Below are positions 29,059 to 39,741 of a stretch of DNA of 64,000 nt, one piece after another. Under the pieces are notes generated by a model. The model did no database searches. It saw nothing but the letters and a program-made list of their open reading frames with translations, and had not been told where the DNA came from. The DNA is from Piscinibacter sp047602365 (lineage in GTDB: Bacteria > Pseudomonadota > Gammaproteobacteria > Burkholderiales > Burkholderiaceae_C), in NCBI GenBank assembly GCA_047602365.1, contig JASGHM010000001.1:1302001-1366000 (forward strand), read 5' to 3'. Both the position numbers and the translations under genes were made by a program. How positions within the stretch are numbered: position 1 is the first letter of the stretch; the number at the start of each line of letters is the position of its first letter.

Positions 29059-32000
29059 GGCGCGACCTCGACCATCACGTTCGGAACCTCGCCGAAGCTT
29101 TCCGGCGCGTACATCGCCTCGACGCGTGTCGGCGGCAGCGCGAAGCGGCCGGGGTTGTTCAGCCGCAGGCTGTACTCGACCACGTGTTTGCCGCGCGGCA
29201 GGTGTTCGTAGTAGCTGCGGAAGGCCTCGAAGCTGCGCTCTTCGTAGGCAGCCCAGGCCGAGCCCTCGCGCTTCTCGCCGCGTGTGGCGATCGCCGAGTC
29301 GCGGCCGAGGCCGGAGCCGAGCAGCGTGGCGCCGCCGGGCACCGGGTCGCTCAGCACCACCCAGGTCATGTCGGACTGCGCGTCGATCTCCAGGCGCACG
29401 CGCATCACGTCGCCGCGTGACCAGCGGCCCTTCTCCTTCTGCTCGACGGCGCTGACGCTGCGCGTGATCGCATACCCCGCGCGCAGCGGCGCCTTCAGCG
29501 GGATCGCTGCCAGGCTCTGCACCGTCAGCCAGGGTTTGCCGCTGCCCTCGTGCTTGACGTTCAGCGTGCCGGCGGCCTCGGGCCAGGGCAGCAGCAGGCG
29601 GCCACCGTCGGCGCTGCGTGCCCAGTCGATCGCCTGCGGCGCGGCGCCGGTCGTCGCGCTGCTGCGGCCGGCCACCTTGTCGGCTTCGAACTTCGCCGCG
29701 AACTTGTCGAGTGCCAACGAGCCCCACAGGTTGGCCGTCGTCGTCAGCCAGGCGCCGCGCTTCTGCCGCGCCAGGCTGCCGACCACCAGACGCGGCAGCT
29801 CGTCCTTCCAGCCCGCTTCGTCGAGCGTGGCGAGGATCAGCTTGGCCGCGTTCGCGTCGGCGCTGTCCATCAGCCACCACCAGAAGTCCTCGTCCTCGGT
29901 GGAGAAGCGCAGCGTCGTGCCGGCGTAGGTCAGGCGTGCACGCAGGATCTGCTGCGCCTCGTCGAGACGCTGGGCCCGGTTCGCAATGCCGTCGACCCGC
30001 TTCAGGATGCGCAGCCAGTCGATCACCGCGGCGGTCGGCCACAGGTTGGGCGTCAGGTTGACCGAGCCGAGCATTCGCGGCTGCGCACGGCCGTGGCGCG
30101 ACAGCGCCTCGATGGCGGCGATCTTGCGCACGTCCAGATCGGCACGCGGCGACCAGAACTTGCGTTCGATGCGCCCCTCGACGAAGGCCGTCAGCCCAGC
30201 GAGCATCGCGTCGCGCGCCGCCGGCGGCAGCGCGAAGCCGGCCTCGTGCGTCGCCGCGATCAGGTAGGCGGTCAGGCGGTCGCTGCCGCGGGCGCCGTCC
30301 TCGGCACGCGGCGGGAAGTAGTTGGCCAGGCCGTCGCTGTCGAGGTAGGTCGGCAGCACGTTGCTGACCTCGGTCCACAGCGCCGGATCGTGCAGCCCCA
30401 CCGCCTTCGAGACCTTCTGCTCCAGGCAGGCGAAGGGGTAGGTCTCGAAGAAACGACGCAGGCCGGGCAGCGCGCCGGTCAGCTTTGGCTGCAGCGCGAC
30501 CGCGACACCGCCGCGCTTCGCGCCGCTCGCAGGCAAGGCGTCGGCCGGCGCGGCAATCGGCAGCGCATAGGCACCGTCGAGCTGCGCCAGCGTCGCCTGC
30601 AGCACACGCACCGGCACCGCGGCCATCACCAGCTGCGTGAGCTTCAGGCGGTCCTTCGCCGCCCCGCCCTGCTCGTCGACCGCCGCCTCCCAGCTGATGC
30701 TGAAGGCATCGGCCGGCACGTCGATCGGCCAGGCGATCTCCTGCGCCGCGCCGGCGGCCAGCGTGATCTCCTGCGGCGGCAGGTTCAGCGGCGTGCGCAC
30801 GATCTCGCTGCTGCCCTGGCCAGCACCGCTGTTCGCCTTGCCGGCCAGCGTCGCACGCAGCTTCATGCTGCGCGTCGTCGTGTTGCGCAGCGTCAGCATC
30901 GCGGCGAAGCGGTCGCCCTCGCGCACCAGCGGCGGCAGGCCGGACAGCACCTGCAAATCCTGCGTGACGCGGATGCTGGTGCTGCCGGTGCCGAAGCGCT
31001 GCACACCTTCGTCAGCGATGGCGACGAGGCGGAAGCTGGTCAGCGAGTCGTTCAGCGGCACCTCGACCAGCGCCTCGCCGTTGGCGTCCAGCGTCACGCG
31101 CGGCTTCCACACCAGCAGCGTGTCGAACAGCTCGCGCGCGCCGCCCTGCCCGCCGCCGCCGCCGGCCGCCACCGCCTTGCGGCCGTAGTGGCGCCGGCCG
31201 ATGATCTCGCTCTGCCCGGTGGCGGTGGCAACGCCCCAGGCGCGCTGGCGCAGCATCTGGTGCAGCAGGTCCCAGGAGTCGTTGCCACGCAGTGCGAGCA
31301 GGCCTTCGTCGACCGCCGCGAACGCCACCTCGGTGCCGGCCAGCGGCTGGCCCTCGTGCAGCACCTTGATGCGCGCCTTGGCGGTCTGGCGCACCGCGTA
31401 CTGCGGCTGGTCGGCCACCACGCTGACCTTCAGCTCGTGCGCCGCCAGGCCGACCTGCAGCGCCGCCACGCCGAGCTTGAAGGCCGGCTTGGCGAGGTCG
31501 ACCATCGCAGTCGGCGCCTGGTAGTCCGGCCCTTCGTCGCGAAACGCACGCCACCAGGCCAGCGGCTGCTTCCAACCCCACTGGAACAGCGAGTACCACG
31601 GCACCTCGCGGATGCGCCCGCGCAGCGCCAGCACGCTGACGTAGACGTTCGGCGCCCAGGCCTTGTCGATCTTCAGGCTGATGGTCGGGTCGTCGCCGCG
31701 CACGGTCAGCACGCGCGACTCGACGATGCCTTCGCGCTCGATCGCCAGCAGCGCGGTGGCCTCGCGGAAGGGCACGCGCAGCTGCAGCTTCGCAGTTTCG
31801 CCCGGCTCGTAGCGCTTCTTCTCGGGCAGCAGGTCGATGCGGTCGTCGTTGTCCTGCGCAAACCACAGTTCGCCCTGCCGGGTCACCCACACGCCGGTGG
31901 CGGCCTGTGCGCTGCGGCCGGCGGAGTCCTTCGCGCTGACGATCAGCTCGACCTGCCCGGCCGTGTCCAGCGTTGCCTCGCAGGCCAGCTGGCCGCGTTC

Positions 32001-34907
32001 GTCGCTCGTGCCGCTGCACAGCGTGCCGAGCTCCTTGACCTCGGTGCGGTTGTCGTAGGCGTAGAGGCCGCCGACGATGCGCTTGCGCGTGCTGATGATC
32101 TGCGCGAGACGCGCCTTCACCTCCAGCGCCTGGCCCTTGATCGGCTTGCCGGCAGTGTCCAGCGCCAGCGCGGTCAGGGCCAGTTGGCCGCGCACGCTGG
32201 CCCATGAGGCGGCCCGCAGTCCGGGCACCACCGCCGCCGGCCACAGGCGCAGCGTGGTCGCCACCGTCTGCGTCTCGCCGTTCGGATCGGCATAAGTCAT
32301 CTCGGCCAGCAGTTCGCTGGGCCGCTGGATGGCTCGGCAGGTCTTTCAGCGTGACGGTGGCGGCGCCCTGCTTGTCGGTGCTGAGCGCCAGCTTGTCGGC
32401 GACCAGCTTGCCGTCACCGCGCGAGGCATCGTCCTCGTCACCGGTTTCGGCACGCGACAGGTCGCGCGGCGGCGCGAAGCTGAAGCTCTCGAAGCCGTCG
32501 AAGAACGCGGCCCGCTCGCGCAGCAGCGCGTTGACCTTGATCGGCGCGTTGCCCATCGCACCGCCGGAGAAGAAGTTGAGCTGCGCCGACAAGGCCAGCT
32601 CGCTCGGCGCGAACGGGATCTGCTTCGGGCCGGACAGGCGCGCGTCGACCAGCGGCAGGCGGAACTCCTCGACGCGGAACTCGCCGCTGTCCCAGCTGCG
32701 CCGCTGCCGTTCGTCGCCCTTCATCCGTTCGAGCACGATGCGGTAGCTGCCCAGCTTGGCAGCGGCCGGGATGTTCCAGCTCGACAGCGCGCTGCGCGTG
32801 CCGCTCCATTGCAGCGGCTGGGTGAACTCCTGGCCGCTGCCTTCGTGCACGATCTTCAGCCGGTCGGGCAGCGCGTCGGCGGCGAGCATGGCCAGGCCCG
32901 CCGAGGTCTCGGCGCGCAGGAAATGTTTCATGGCCACCGTCTCGCCGGCGCGCAGCAGCGTGCGGTCGAGCACGCTGTGGACGCGCAGGTCGGGCGAAGG
33001 GTCGCTGGCCGTCGGCTGGTCGAAGCGCCACGACTCGATGCCCTTCTGCCAGCTGCTGAACACGAAGGCCATGTCGGTGGCGCCGCTGCTGTCGTTCTTG
33101 CGCGCGGTGACGAACAAGCCTTCGTCGGCCGGGCAGTCGACCGTCGGCACAGGCAGGGCCTGCGCGATGCGCGCCAGGCCGCTGGCATCGGTTCGGCCCC
33201 GCCACAGCGAGCCGCCGCGGCAGTCGTTCACCGCCACCTCGGCATCGGCGACCGGCTTGCCGCGGTCCAGCGAGGTCACCCAGACCAGCGCGTTCTCGCG
33301 GCCGAGCTTGACGTGCACACCCAGGTTGGTGGCCAGCACGCCGGTGCGCACGTACATCGGCGCCTTCTTGTCGAGCAGCGAGGCGCCGAGCCGCTGCGAC
33401 TCGATCTCGACGACATGGAAGCCCGGCTCGGCCAGCGGGATGCCGATGACCTCGAAGGGCCGCGGGTCGCCGCCGGCGAGCTGCGGCAGGTCGAGCCGCC
33501 TGGCCTGCGCGTCGCCGGCCAGCAGTGCCACCTCGCGGGTGGCGATCAGGCGCTCGACCTTGCGCTTGAGCGTGCGCCCCTTGGCATCACGCTCCTCGAC
33601 GGTCTCGAACCATTCGCGCTCCGGCCGGCCCAGCTCCTTCGCGCTGAGCTGTGTCTCGTGGTGGCGGCGCACGCGGGCGTACCAGGCGAGCACCTCGGCG
33701 TCGCTGCTCAGATGCCGCACGCGCACCTGGCCGCCGGTCGCGGCCGGGCGCAGGTCGCCCTGCACGTGGCGCAGTGTCAGCGGCAGCACGGCGTTCGCGG
33801 CCTTCGCGCTCGACGATGCCGAATGGCGCGGCAGCGAACTTGGCGATCGGCGGCGCGTCGCCGGTGGCGACCTTCAGCGGAAAGCTGCCCGCGTTGGACA
33901 GCGCACGACCGACGTTGTCCTTCAGTCCCGCCGGTAGCTCGATCGTGAAGCTGGCGTTCTCGGGCAAGGGCACCGGGAACTGGATCGCCGACAGCTCCTC
34001 GGCCTTGTCGTCCTTGTCGAATATCGGCGCGATCGGGTTGCCGCTGGCGGGCTTGAGCCGCACCTGCGCCGCGAGCGCGCGCGGCACCGGCGACGAGAAG
34101 CCGAGCGTCATCGGGCGGATCGGCAGGCAGGGCGCCTCGGCCCGTTCACGCTCGCAGCTGAACTCGGCCGTGAAGGCCGCACGCACGCGATAGTCGAAGC
34201 GCTGCTCGACGCTGGTGGCCACCTTCGGATTGGCCATGGCGGCGATGCCGCGACCCCAGACGATGCGCACCCGCGCATCGGTGGGCAACGGCCGTTGGCA
34301 GCTCAGCAGCAGCGTGCGATCGGCCAGCTTGTCGAGCCGGCGCGCCTTCAGCACCGCGTCGCGCTCGGCCCCGGTGACGCTGCGCAGCGGCACACGCTCG
34401 CCGATGCCTTCGATCTCGCACCAGGCATTGGCGGCCACGCTGGCGGGTGTCGCGGCGCCGCTGAGCTGGGCGAGGAAATGCTGATCCTCCTCGATCGTGC
34501 TGCCCTGCCAGGGCTGCAGGTTCAGCACCGCCGGGCCACCAGTAGCCGAAGCTGAACTCGGTCGCGCCGGTCAACACGCCGTTCAGCGGCTTCCAGCCCG
34601 GCTTCACTTTCAGCGTGCAGCGTGCGCCGGGCGGCAGCGGCGCGCTGAAGTCGTACAGCCAGCTGCGGTCGTTGGCCCAGCGGCCGCTGCCAGCGGGCAC
34701 CGTGCCTTCGCAGGCCAGCCGCATCGGATCGGGCTGGCGCAGATCGCCGAAGGGCACCACCGCTTCGCTGAAGCGCACCGTGACCTGGCGCACCTGCGCG
34801 ACCTCGCCGCGCGGGCTCACGCCGCTGATGCTGGCTGCCTGCGCGGCCGCGACGGCCGCCATCGCCCCCACGAGCACCGCGGCGCGATGCAACGAAGCCA
34901 CCTTCAT
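29055..34907 (-). pseudogene. bacterial alpha-2-macroglobulin, interrupted by three frameshifts
   Basis: Large periplasmic protein of about 1,950 residues when rejoined. The signal peptide is MKVASLHRAAVLVGAMAAVA to AQA. MG-type beta domains follow (IVWGRGIAAMANPKVATSVE; HVVEIESQRLGASLLDKKAP; LLRAGETVAMKHFLR), with the bait-like region and a thioester motif CLEQ in PFACLEQKVSKAVG near residue 1,493. Breaks fall near 34,530-34,545 (after FSFGYWWPGG), near 33,801 (GAAGGCC for GAAGCC, after FGIVERE) and near 32,332-32,340 (after TLKDLP, resuming at AIQRPSELLAEMTYADPNGE). The total span is a multiple of three, so the three indels cancel. Family role: traps proteases that breach the outer membrane. 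The protein on each side of every break is well formed, so sequencing error is more likely than decay. Confidence 0.85.
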
Positions 34908-34954
34908 CCTGCCCCCTGACCTTGTCTTGTTGCGGGGCAGTCTACGCGGACCGA

Positions 34955-36523
34955 TCAGCGCGCTTCGCGTTCCTCGGCGGCCAGCGCGCGCTGCTGCGCC
35001 TGGATGTCGCGCAGCCGTGCGTCGATCACCGAGGCCTCGATGAAGTCGGACGCATTGCCGGCACGCACCAGTCGCTGGCCGGCGCGCAGGCGATCGACCG
35101 CGCCGCGCAGGTCGCCGATCGCATAGGCCGCCTCGCCTTCGGCGCGCAGCGCACGCAGCGGCTGGCCGATGCGCGTCCACAGCCGCGCGAGCAGCGACCA
35201 GGCGAGTGCATCGCCGGGCTGCGTGGCGACACGCGTCTGCAGGTCCTCGGCGCTGCGACGCAGCGCCGCCTCGCCACCGCCGCCGGCCAGCGCGACCTCG
35301 GCCACCATCATCGTCACCGGCCGGCTGGTGTCGCCGGCCAGCGGCCGCAGCGCCACCTCGGCACCGCCCGCGTCGTTGCGTGTCATCAGTGCCTGCGCCT
35401 GCAGCATGGCCAGCCAGCGTGCGGCGCGCGGCTCGGGTCGCGCCACATCGGCCAGCAGCGTCTGCGCGCGGGCGATCGCGCCGTCGGCGCGCGCGCTGTC
35501 GCGCAGCAGCAGCGAAGCCAGCGCACTGCTGTAGATATCGGCCAAGCGCTGCGGCGCGGCGAGGTCGCTGCGCGGCGCGTCCAGCGCCTGCCAGCGGCGC
35601 AGCGCGTCGACCCGCGTGTCCATCAGCACGCGCGAGCGCGCCTGCGCCAGCGCATGCTCGAAGCTGGCGCCGTTCGGCCCCGGCGCCGGCCGCGCCTGCT
35701 CGGTGCCCAGGCGCGAGCGCGCCTCGCCGATGCGCTCGGTGGTCAGCGGGTGGCTGCGCAGGTAGGGGTAGCTGCCGTTGTCGTTCAGGCGCGAGGCCTG
35801 GTCGAGCTTCTCGAACATGCTGGCCATGCCGCCGGCCGAGAAGCCCGCACCGGTCAGCAGCTGGAAGCCGATACGGTCGGCCTCGCGCTCCATGTCGCGC
35901 GAGAAATTGAGCTGGCCCTGGATCGACGCCGCCTGGCTGCCGGCGATCGCCGCGTTGGCGGCATCGACACTGCCGGCGCGACTGGCGGCGATCACGCCGA
36001 TGATCATCGCGGCCAGGCCGATCAGCGACTGCTTCTTGCTGTTGCTGATGCCGCGCGCGATGTGCCGCTGCGTGACGTGCGTCAGTTCGTGCGCGAGCAC
36101 CGAGGCCAGCTCGTCACGCGTGCTGGTGATCGCGATCAGCCCGAGGTGCACGCCGATGTAGCCGCCGGGCAGCGCGAAGGCGTTGACGCTGCGGTCGCGC
36201 ACGAGGAAGGCTTCCCAGGCGAAGCGACCGTCGATGTCCGGCGTGATGTGGCCCTCGCGGCGCGACTGCGCGACCAGCGGCGACCACAGCGACTGCAGGT
36301 ACTCGAGCAGCAGCGGGTCGTCGAGGTAGTCGGGATCGCGGCGGATCTCGCGCATGATCTGCTCGCCGACACGCCGCTCGGTGGCAACGCCGAAGTCCTC
36401 GGTCGCCGCGTCGCCGAGCGCGGGCAGGTTGTTCTGCGCACGCAGCGGTGCGGCCGGCATCAGCAGGCTGGCGGCACACAGCGCGGCGAGCCAGCGGCGG
36501 GAGAGGGGAGTCGTCTTCGGCAC
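34955..36523 (-). CDS. M48-family periplasmic metalloprotease with TPR domain (BepA-like)
   Basis: About 522 residues. A signal peptide (LSRRWLAALCAASLLMPAAP) is followed by the M48 zinc protease domain with HExxH in LASVLAHELTHVTQRHIARG and a downstream acidic ligand in MEREADRIGFQLL, then helical TPR-like repeats. This is the BepA/YfgC architecture, which degrades or helps assemble outer-membrane proteins such as LptD. The ATG farthest upstream in frame would overlap the moaC start on the other strand. A GTG at 36,523, just before the signal peptide, was therefore preferred; it lacks a strong RBS, so the start is uncertain. Confidence 0.86.
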   Translation of the reverse strand: MPKTTPLSRRWLAALCAASLLMPAAPLRAQNNLPALGDAATEDFGVATERRVGEQIMREIRRDPDYLDDPLLLEYLQSLWSPLVAQSRREGHITPDIDGRFAWEAFLVRDRSVNAFALPGGYIGVHLGLIAITSTRDELASVLAHELTHVTQRHIARGISNSKKQSLIGLAAMIIGVIAASRAGSVDAANAAIAGSQAASIQGQLNFSRDMEREADRIGFQLLTGAGFSAGGMASMFEKLDQASRLNDNGSYPYLRSHPLTTERIGEARSRLGTEQARPAPGPNGASFEHALAQARSRVLMDTRVDALRRWQALDAPRSDLAAPQRLADIYSSALASLLLRDSARADGAIARAQTLLADVARPEPRAARWLAMLQAQALMTRNDAGGAEVALRPLAGDTSRPVTMMVAEVALAGGGGEAALRRSAEDLQTRVATQPGDALAWSLLARLWTRIGQPLRALRAEGEAAYAIGDLRGAVDRLRAGQRLVRAGNASDFIEASVIDARLRDIQAQQRALAAEEREAR

Positions 36524-36602
36524 GTCGGGAGGGGCATCCGCCGAGGCGGCGCCCGGAGCGTCGCTATCATGCCCCCGAATCGTTTCCGCCGTGTTTCCTG
36601 CC

Positions 36603-37085
36603 ATGACATCCCCGCTGACCCACTTCGACGGCCAAGGCCAGGCGCACATGGTCGACGTGTCGGCCAAGAGCGAGACGCACCGCATTGCGCGCGCCACCGG
36701 CGTGATCCGCATGCAGCCGGCCACCTTCGCGCTGATCGCCTCGGGCACGGCGAAGAAGGGCGACGTGATCGGCATCGCGCGCATCGCGGCGATCCAGGCG
36801 GCCAAGCGCACGGCGGAGCTGATCCCGCTGTGCCATCCGCTGCCGATCACGCGGGTGGCGGTCGAGTTCGAGCTCGATCAAACCGGCAGCAGCGTGCGCT
36901 GCACTGCGCAGGTCGAGACGCTGGGCCGCACCGGCGTCGAGATGGAGGCGCTGACCGCGGTGCAGGTCGGCCTGCTGACCGTCTACGACATGTGCAAGGC
37001 CGCCGACCGCGGCATGGTGATGGATGGCATCCGCGTGCTCGAGAAGCACGGCGGCAAGAGCGGCGACTGGGTCGCTGCCGCGTGA
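36603..37085 (+). CDS. moaC: cyclic pyranopterin monophosphate synthase MoaC
   Basis: 160 residues, full length. It converts the MoaA product to cyclic pyranopterin monophosphate in molybdenum cofactor synthesis. Key segments: HMVDVSAKSETHRIARATG, IPLCHPLPITRVAVEFE (substrate site) and EALTAVQVGLLTVYDMCKAAD with RGMVMDGI. The gene stands alone between an M48 protease (divergent) and pglL (convergent, 7 bp apart); no other moa genes are in view. Confidence 0.96.
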   Translation: MTSPLTHFDGQGQAHMVDVSAKSETHRIARATGVIRMQPATFALIASGTAKKGDVIGIARIAAIQAAKRTAELIPLCHPLPITRVAVEFELDQTGSSVRCTAQVETLGRTGVEMEALTAVQVGLLTVYDMCKAADRGMVMDGIRVLEKHGGKSGDWVAAA

Positions 37086-37092
37086 CGCACGC

Positions 37093-38859
37093 TCAGCGGA
37101 AGTCGGTGTAGTCGTAGACGCGCTGCGGCGCCTCGCACTGGAACGGCGGCTTGCCGTCGGTCGGCATCGGCTTCGTGCAGGCGGAGAAGAAATCCTCGGC
37201 CAGCGGATTGCGGAACTCGCGCAGCCGCGCCGCCAGGTGGCGCGCCTTGTCGGTCTGGCCGCTCTCGTCGAGCGCGGTCGCCCAGGCAATCATGATGCGC
37301 GTGTCGAGCAGGTAGTGCGGGGCACGCGCGAACGAAGCCATCTCCGTCGATGGGTGCTCGGCGGTGGTGGCAGCCGCGTAGTCCGCATGGTGGCCGAAGA
37401 ACCAGCTGCGCCGTCCTTCGGCGATGCGCTGCGACAGCGGCGTGGCGTCGAGCGGCGGCGCGAAGATCACCACCACGCGGCGGAAGTCGACCAGCGAGGC
37501 CGTACCGGCCAGCAGCAGCGCCAGCGCAGCGATCAGCCACGGGCTGCCACGCGCGGGCGCGCCGGCCGCGCCATCGTCTTCGCGCGCCGCGGCACCGCCG
37601 AGCGTCATGCCGAAGGCGAACACCGCCGGCAGCAGGAAGTAGGCGTACCACAGCGGGTACTCGAGCAGGCTGTGCAGCGAGATCATCAGCACCATCACCA
37701 GCGCGGCGCGGCGCGCGCGCAGATCGCCATCGCCGCCCTCGCCAGCCAGCCGCCAGGCGCGCCACAGCGCGGCCAGCAGCAGCACGATGACCAGCGTGGC
37801 CAGCGGCAGGCCGAGCTCGACGGCCAGTTGCAGCGGCAGGTTGTGGGTGTGGTCGAAGAAGGCGATCGGCCGGCCCGGGAAGGCGTTGAGCGACCAGGCG
37901 AAGTTGAACTCGCCGAAGCCGACGCCGGCCCAGGGATGCGCGGCGATCAGCGCCAGCGTGTTGGCCCAGATGCCGAAGCGCGAGCTGGAGATGTCGGACT
38001 TCTGCAGCTGCACCTCGCCGCCGAACACGGCGTTGTGCTGGTGGGCGATCGCAGTGATCACGAGGTAGATCACCGCATAGGCCAGTGGCGTCAGCCACAG
38101 CTGCAGCCGTGCGCCGCGCGACAGGCGGCGGTCGACGACACCCCACAGCGCCAGCAGCGCGGCGCCGACCATGCCGGTGCGCGACGCCGTGAGCACCACG
38201 CCGACCAGCAGCAGCGCCAGCACCGCAACGGCCAGGCGCCGCGGCATGCGCGCGCTCTCGGCCAGCCACAGCGTCGCGATCATCGCCCACAGCAGCAGGC
38301 TGCACAGGTGGTTGGGCTGGCGCAGGTTGCCGACCGCGCGGTCGCCCAGCGAGCTCACCGCGATCCAGTCGCCGTCGGCCCAGGCGGGCAGGTAGACCTG
38401 CACCAGCCCGATCAGCGCGCTGGCGATGCCGGCCACCAGCAGGGCGATGCAGAACACCGCGAAGGCCCGCTCGCCGAGCCCGGCGCGCTGCAGCGCCACC
38501 GCCACTGCGGCGGTGAGCAGCGCCGCGACGATCAGGCCGCCGGCGGGCACCGACAGCGTCGACGGCAGGCCGGTCCACAACGGCGAGACCAGCGCCGAGG
38601 CGGCCAGCAGGCCGAGCGCCGCGAACAGCGCCGTCGCACCGCGGTCCAACCCGGCCAGCGCGCGCGGCGGCAGCTGCAGCGCGAGCAGCGACAGCCACAG
38701 GCCCCAGCCGATCAGGGCCGCGGCCTGGTTGAGAAAGGTGGCCGAGGGCGGGACGTTGAAGGCGATCAGCGCCGGCGCGGCGATCGCGGCGGCAGCCGCC
38801 GCCAGGTGCAGCTCGCGGCTGGCCGGCGTGTCGTGCGGAACGGAAGGCAGGGCCGGCAT
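37093..38859 (-). CDS. PglL/PilO-type O-oligosaccharyltransferase (Wzy_C family)
   Basis: 588 residues with about 12 membrane helices and a large periplasmic loop. The Wzy_C/O-antigen-ligase core is visible in SSLGDRAVGNLRQPNHLCSLL, LTASRTGMVGAALLALWG, IAAHPWAGVGFGEFNFAWS and FFDHTHNLPLQLAVELGLP (conserved His), plus a soluble C-terminus (about residues 480-588). Its place directly after pilA and tfpZ, with a 1-base overlap with tfpZ, marks it as a pilin O-glycosyltransferase and not an O-antigen polymerase. The glycan donor is a lipid-linked sugar of unknown type. Confidence 0.85.
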   Translation of the reverse strand: MPALPSVPHDTPASRELHLAAAAAAIAAPALIAFNVPPSATFLNQAAALIGWGLWLSLLALQLPPRALAGLDRGATALFAALGLLAASALVSPLWTGLPSTLSVPAGGLIVAALLTAAVAVALQRAGLGERAFAVFCIALLVAGIASALIGLVQVYLPAWADGDWIAVSSLGDRAVGNLRQPNHLCSLLLWAMIATLWLAESARMPRRLAVAVLALLLVGVVLTASRTGMVGAALLALWGVVDRRLSRGARLQLWLTPLAYAVIYLVITAIAHQHNAVFGGEVQLQKSDISSSRFGIWANTLALIAAHPWAGVGFGEFNFAWSLNAFPGRPIAFFDHTHNLPLQLAVELGLPLATLVIVLLLAALWRAWRLAGEGGDGDLRARRAALVMVLMISLHSLLEYPLWYAYFLLPAVFAFGMTLGGAAAREDDGAAGAPARGSPWLIAALALLLAGTASLVDFRRVVVIFAPPLDATPLSQRIAEGRRSWFFGHHADYAAATTAEHPSTEMASFARAPHYLLDTRIMIAWATALDESGQTDKARHLAARLREFRNPLAEDFFSACTKPMPTDGKPPFQCEAPQRVYDYTDFR

Positions 38860-39620
38860 CAGAAGCCGTCGAAGGGGGCGTAGCCGGCGATGTCGCCGCC
38901 GTCCTTCAGCACCGCGACCCAGTTGCCGCGCGCCACCACCGGCAGGTAGCGACCCTGTTCCGGCGTGACGCCCAGCGCCGCCAGCGCCTTGAGCAGCTCA
39001 TCGCGCCGCTCGGGGTAGCGCTTGGCCAGCGCGTCGAGCGGTTGCGCCTGCGCCCAGGCGTCGGCACGCGACTCGGCATAGGGCTGCCACAGGCTGGGGC
39101 GCTGGCCGATGTCGTATCCCGCGAGCGCCAGTTCGATGGACTTCAGCTTCGCTTCGCCGCTGGTCGCCAGGCGGGCGCCGAGCAGCAGCGGCCCGCTGAG
39201 CGACAGCGCGCGGTACTCCGGCCGCGCCTCGGGCAGTTCCTCGAGGCGCACCTCGTGGGCACCGACAAGCCTGAAACGCCCGGGTTCGAACACCACCGCC
39301 ACCGGCCGCGCCACGTACAAGGTGTGCAGGCCGTAGCCGAGCGCGGCGAGCTGCAGCACGCCGATCACCGCGAGGTCGCGGACCAGCTCGGCGCGCGGCT
39401 TGGCGATGTTGAAGACGATCAGCGTCAGCAGCGGCCCCATCACCACGTCGACGCCGAGGATCAGCATGAACAGCCGGGCCCCGCCGGCGATGGTGCCGAT
39501 CTGGCCCGGGTACCAGAAGCGCAGCGTGACCACCGCGACACAGGCGGCGATCAGGCCGGAGACGAGGACGTGGATGCCCGCGGCTTTCAGCCGGGCGCGC
39601 TGGGTGTCGGAGATCGGCAT
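38859..39620 (-). CDS. TfpX/TfpZ-family type IV pilin accessory protein
   Basis: 253 residues. Three or four N-terminal membrane helices (AAGIHVLVSGLIAACVAVVTLRF; ARLFMLILGVDVVMGPLLTLIVF; LVRDLAVIGVLQLAALGYGLH) precede a soluble C-terminal domain. The GVDVVMGPLLTLIVF segment is characteristic of TfpX/TfpZ proteins found beside glycosylated pilins, where they aid pilin surface display. The gene lies between pilA and pglL, after a terminator that follows pilA, so it is read either by read-through or from its own promoter. Confidence 0.83.
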   Translation of the reverse strand: MPISDTQRARLKAAGIHVLVSGLIAACVAVVTLRFWYPGQIGTIAGGARLFMLILGVDVVMGPLLTLIVFNIAKPRAELVRDLAVIGVLQLAALGYGLHTLYVARPVAVVFEPGRFRLVGAHEVRLEELPEARPEYRALSLSGPLLLGARLATSGEAKLKSIELALAGYDIGQRPSLWQPYAESRADAWAQAQPLDALAKRYPERRDELLKALAALGVTPEQGRYLPVVARGNWVAVLKDGGDIAGYAPFDGF

Positions 39621-39663
39621 GGCGGTGGGCAGTCGACTGGACGCGGATGATACGGAGCCCCAA

Positions 39664-39697
39664 AAGGAAAACCGGCGTGCGGAGGCCGCACGCCGGT
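39664..39697 (-). terminator. Rho-independent terminator after pilA
   Basis: Minus strand: a 12-bp perfect stem ACCGGCGTGCGG/CCGCACGCCGGT with a 3-base loop, then a T-rich tail (TTTCCTTTTG), about 45 bases after the pilA stop. It probably gives high pilA mRNA and low read-through into tfpZ-pglL. Confidence 0.88.
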
Positions 39698-39741
39698 GTT
39701 CACCAACCATTCGCCGGGCGGGCCGGCGAGGTTTGCTCAGC

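Noticed and set aside
29550..32207. Plus-strand open frame of 885 codons opposite alpha-2-macroglobulin
   Set aside because: Antisense shadow with biased Arg/Gln/Ala content and no domains.
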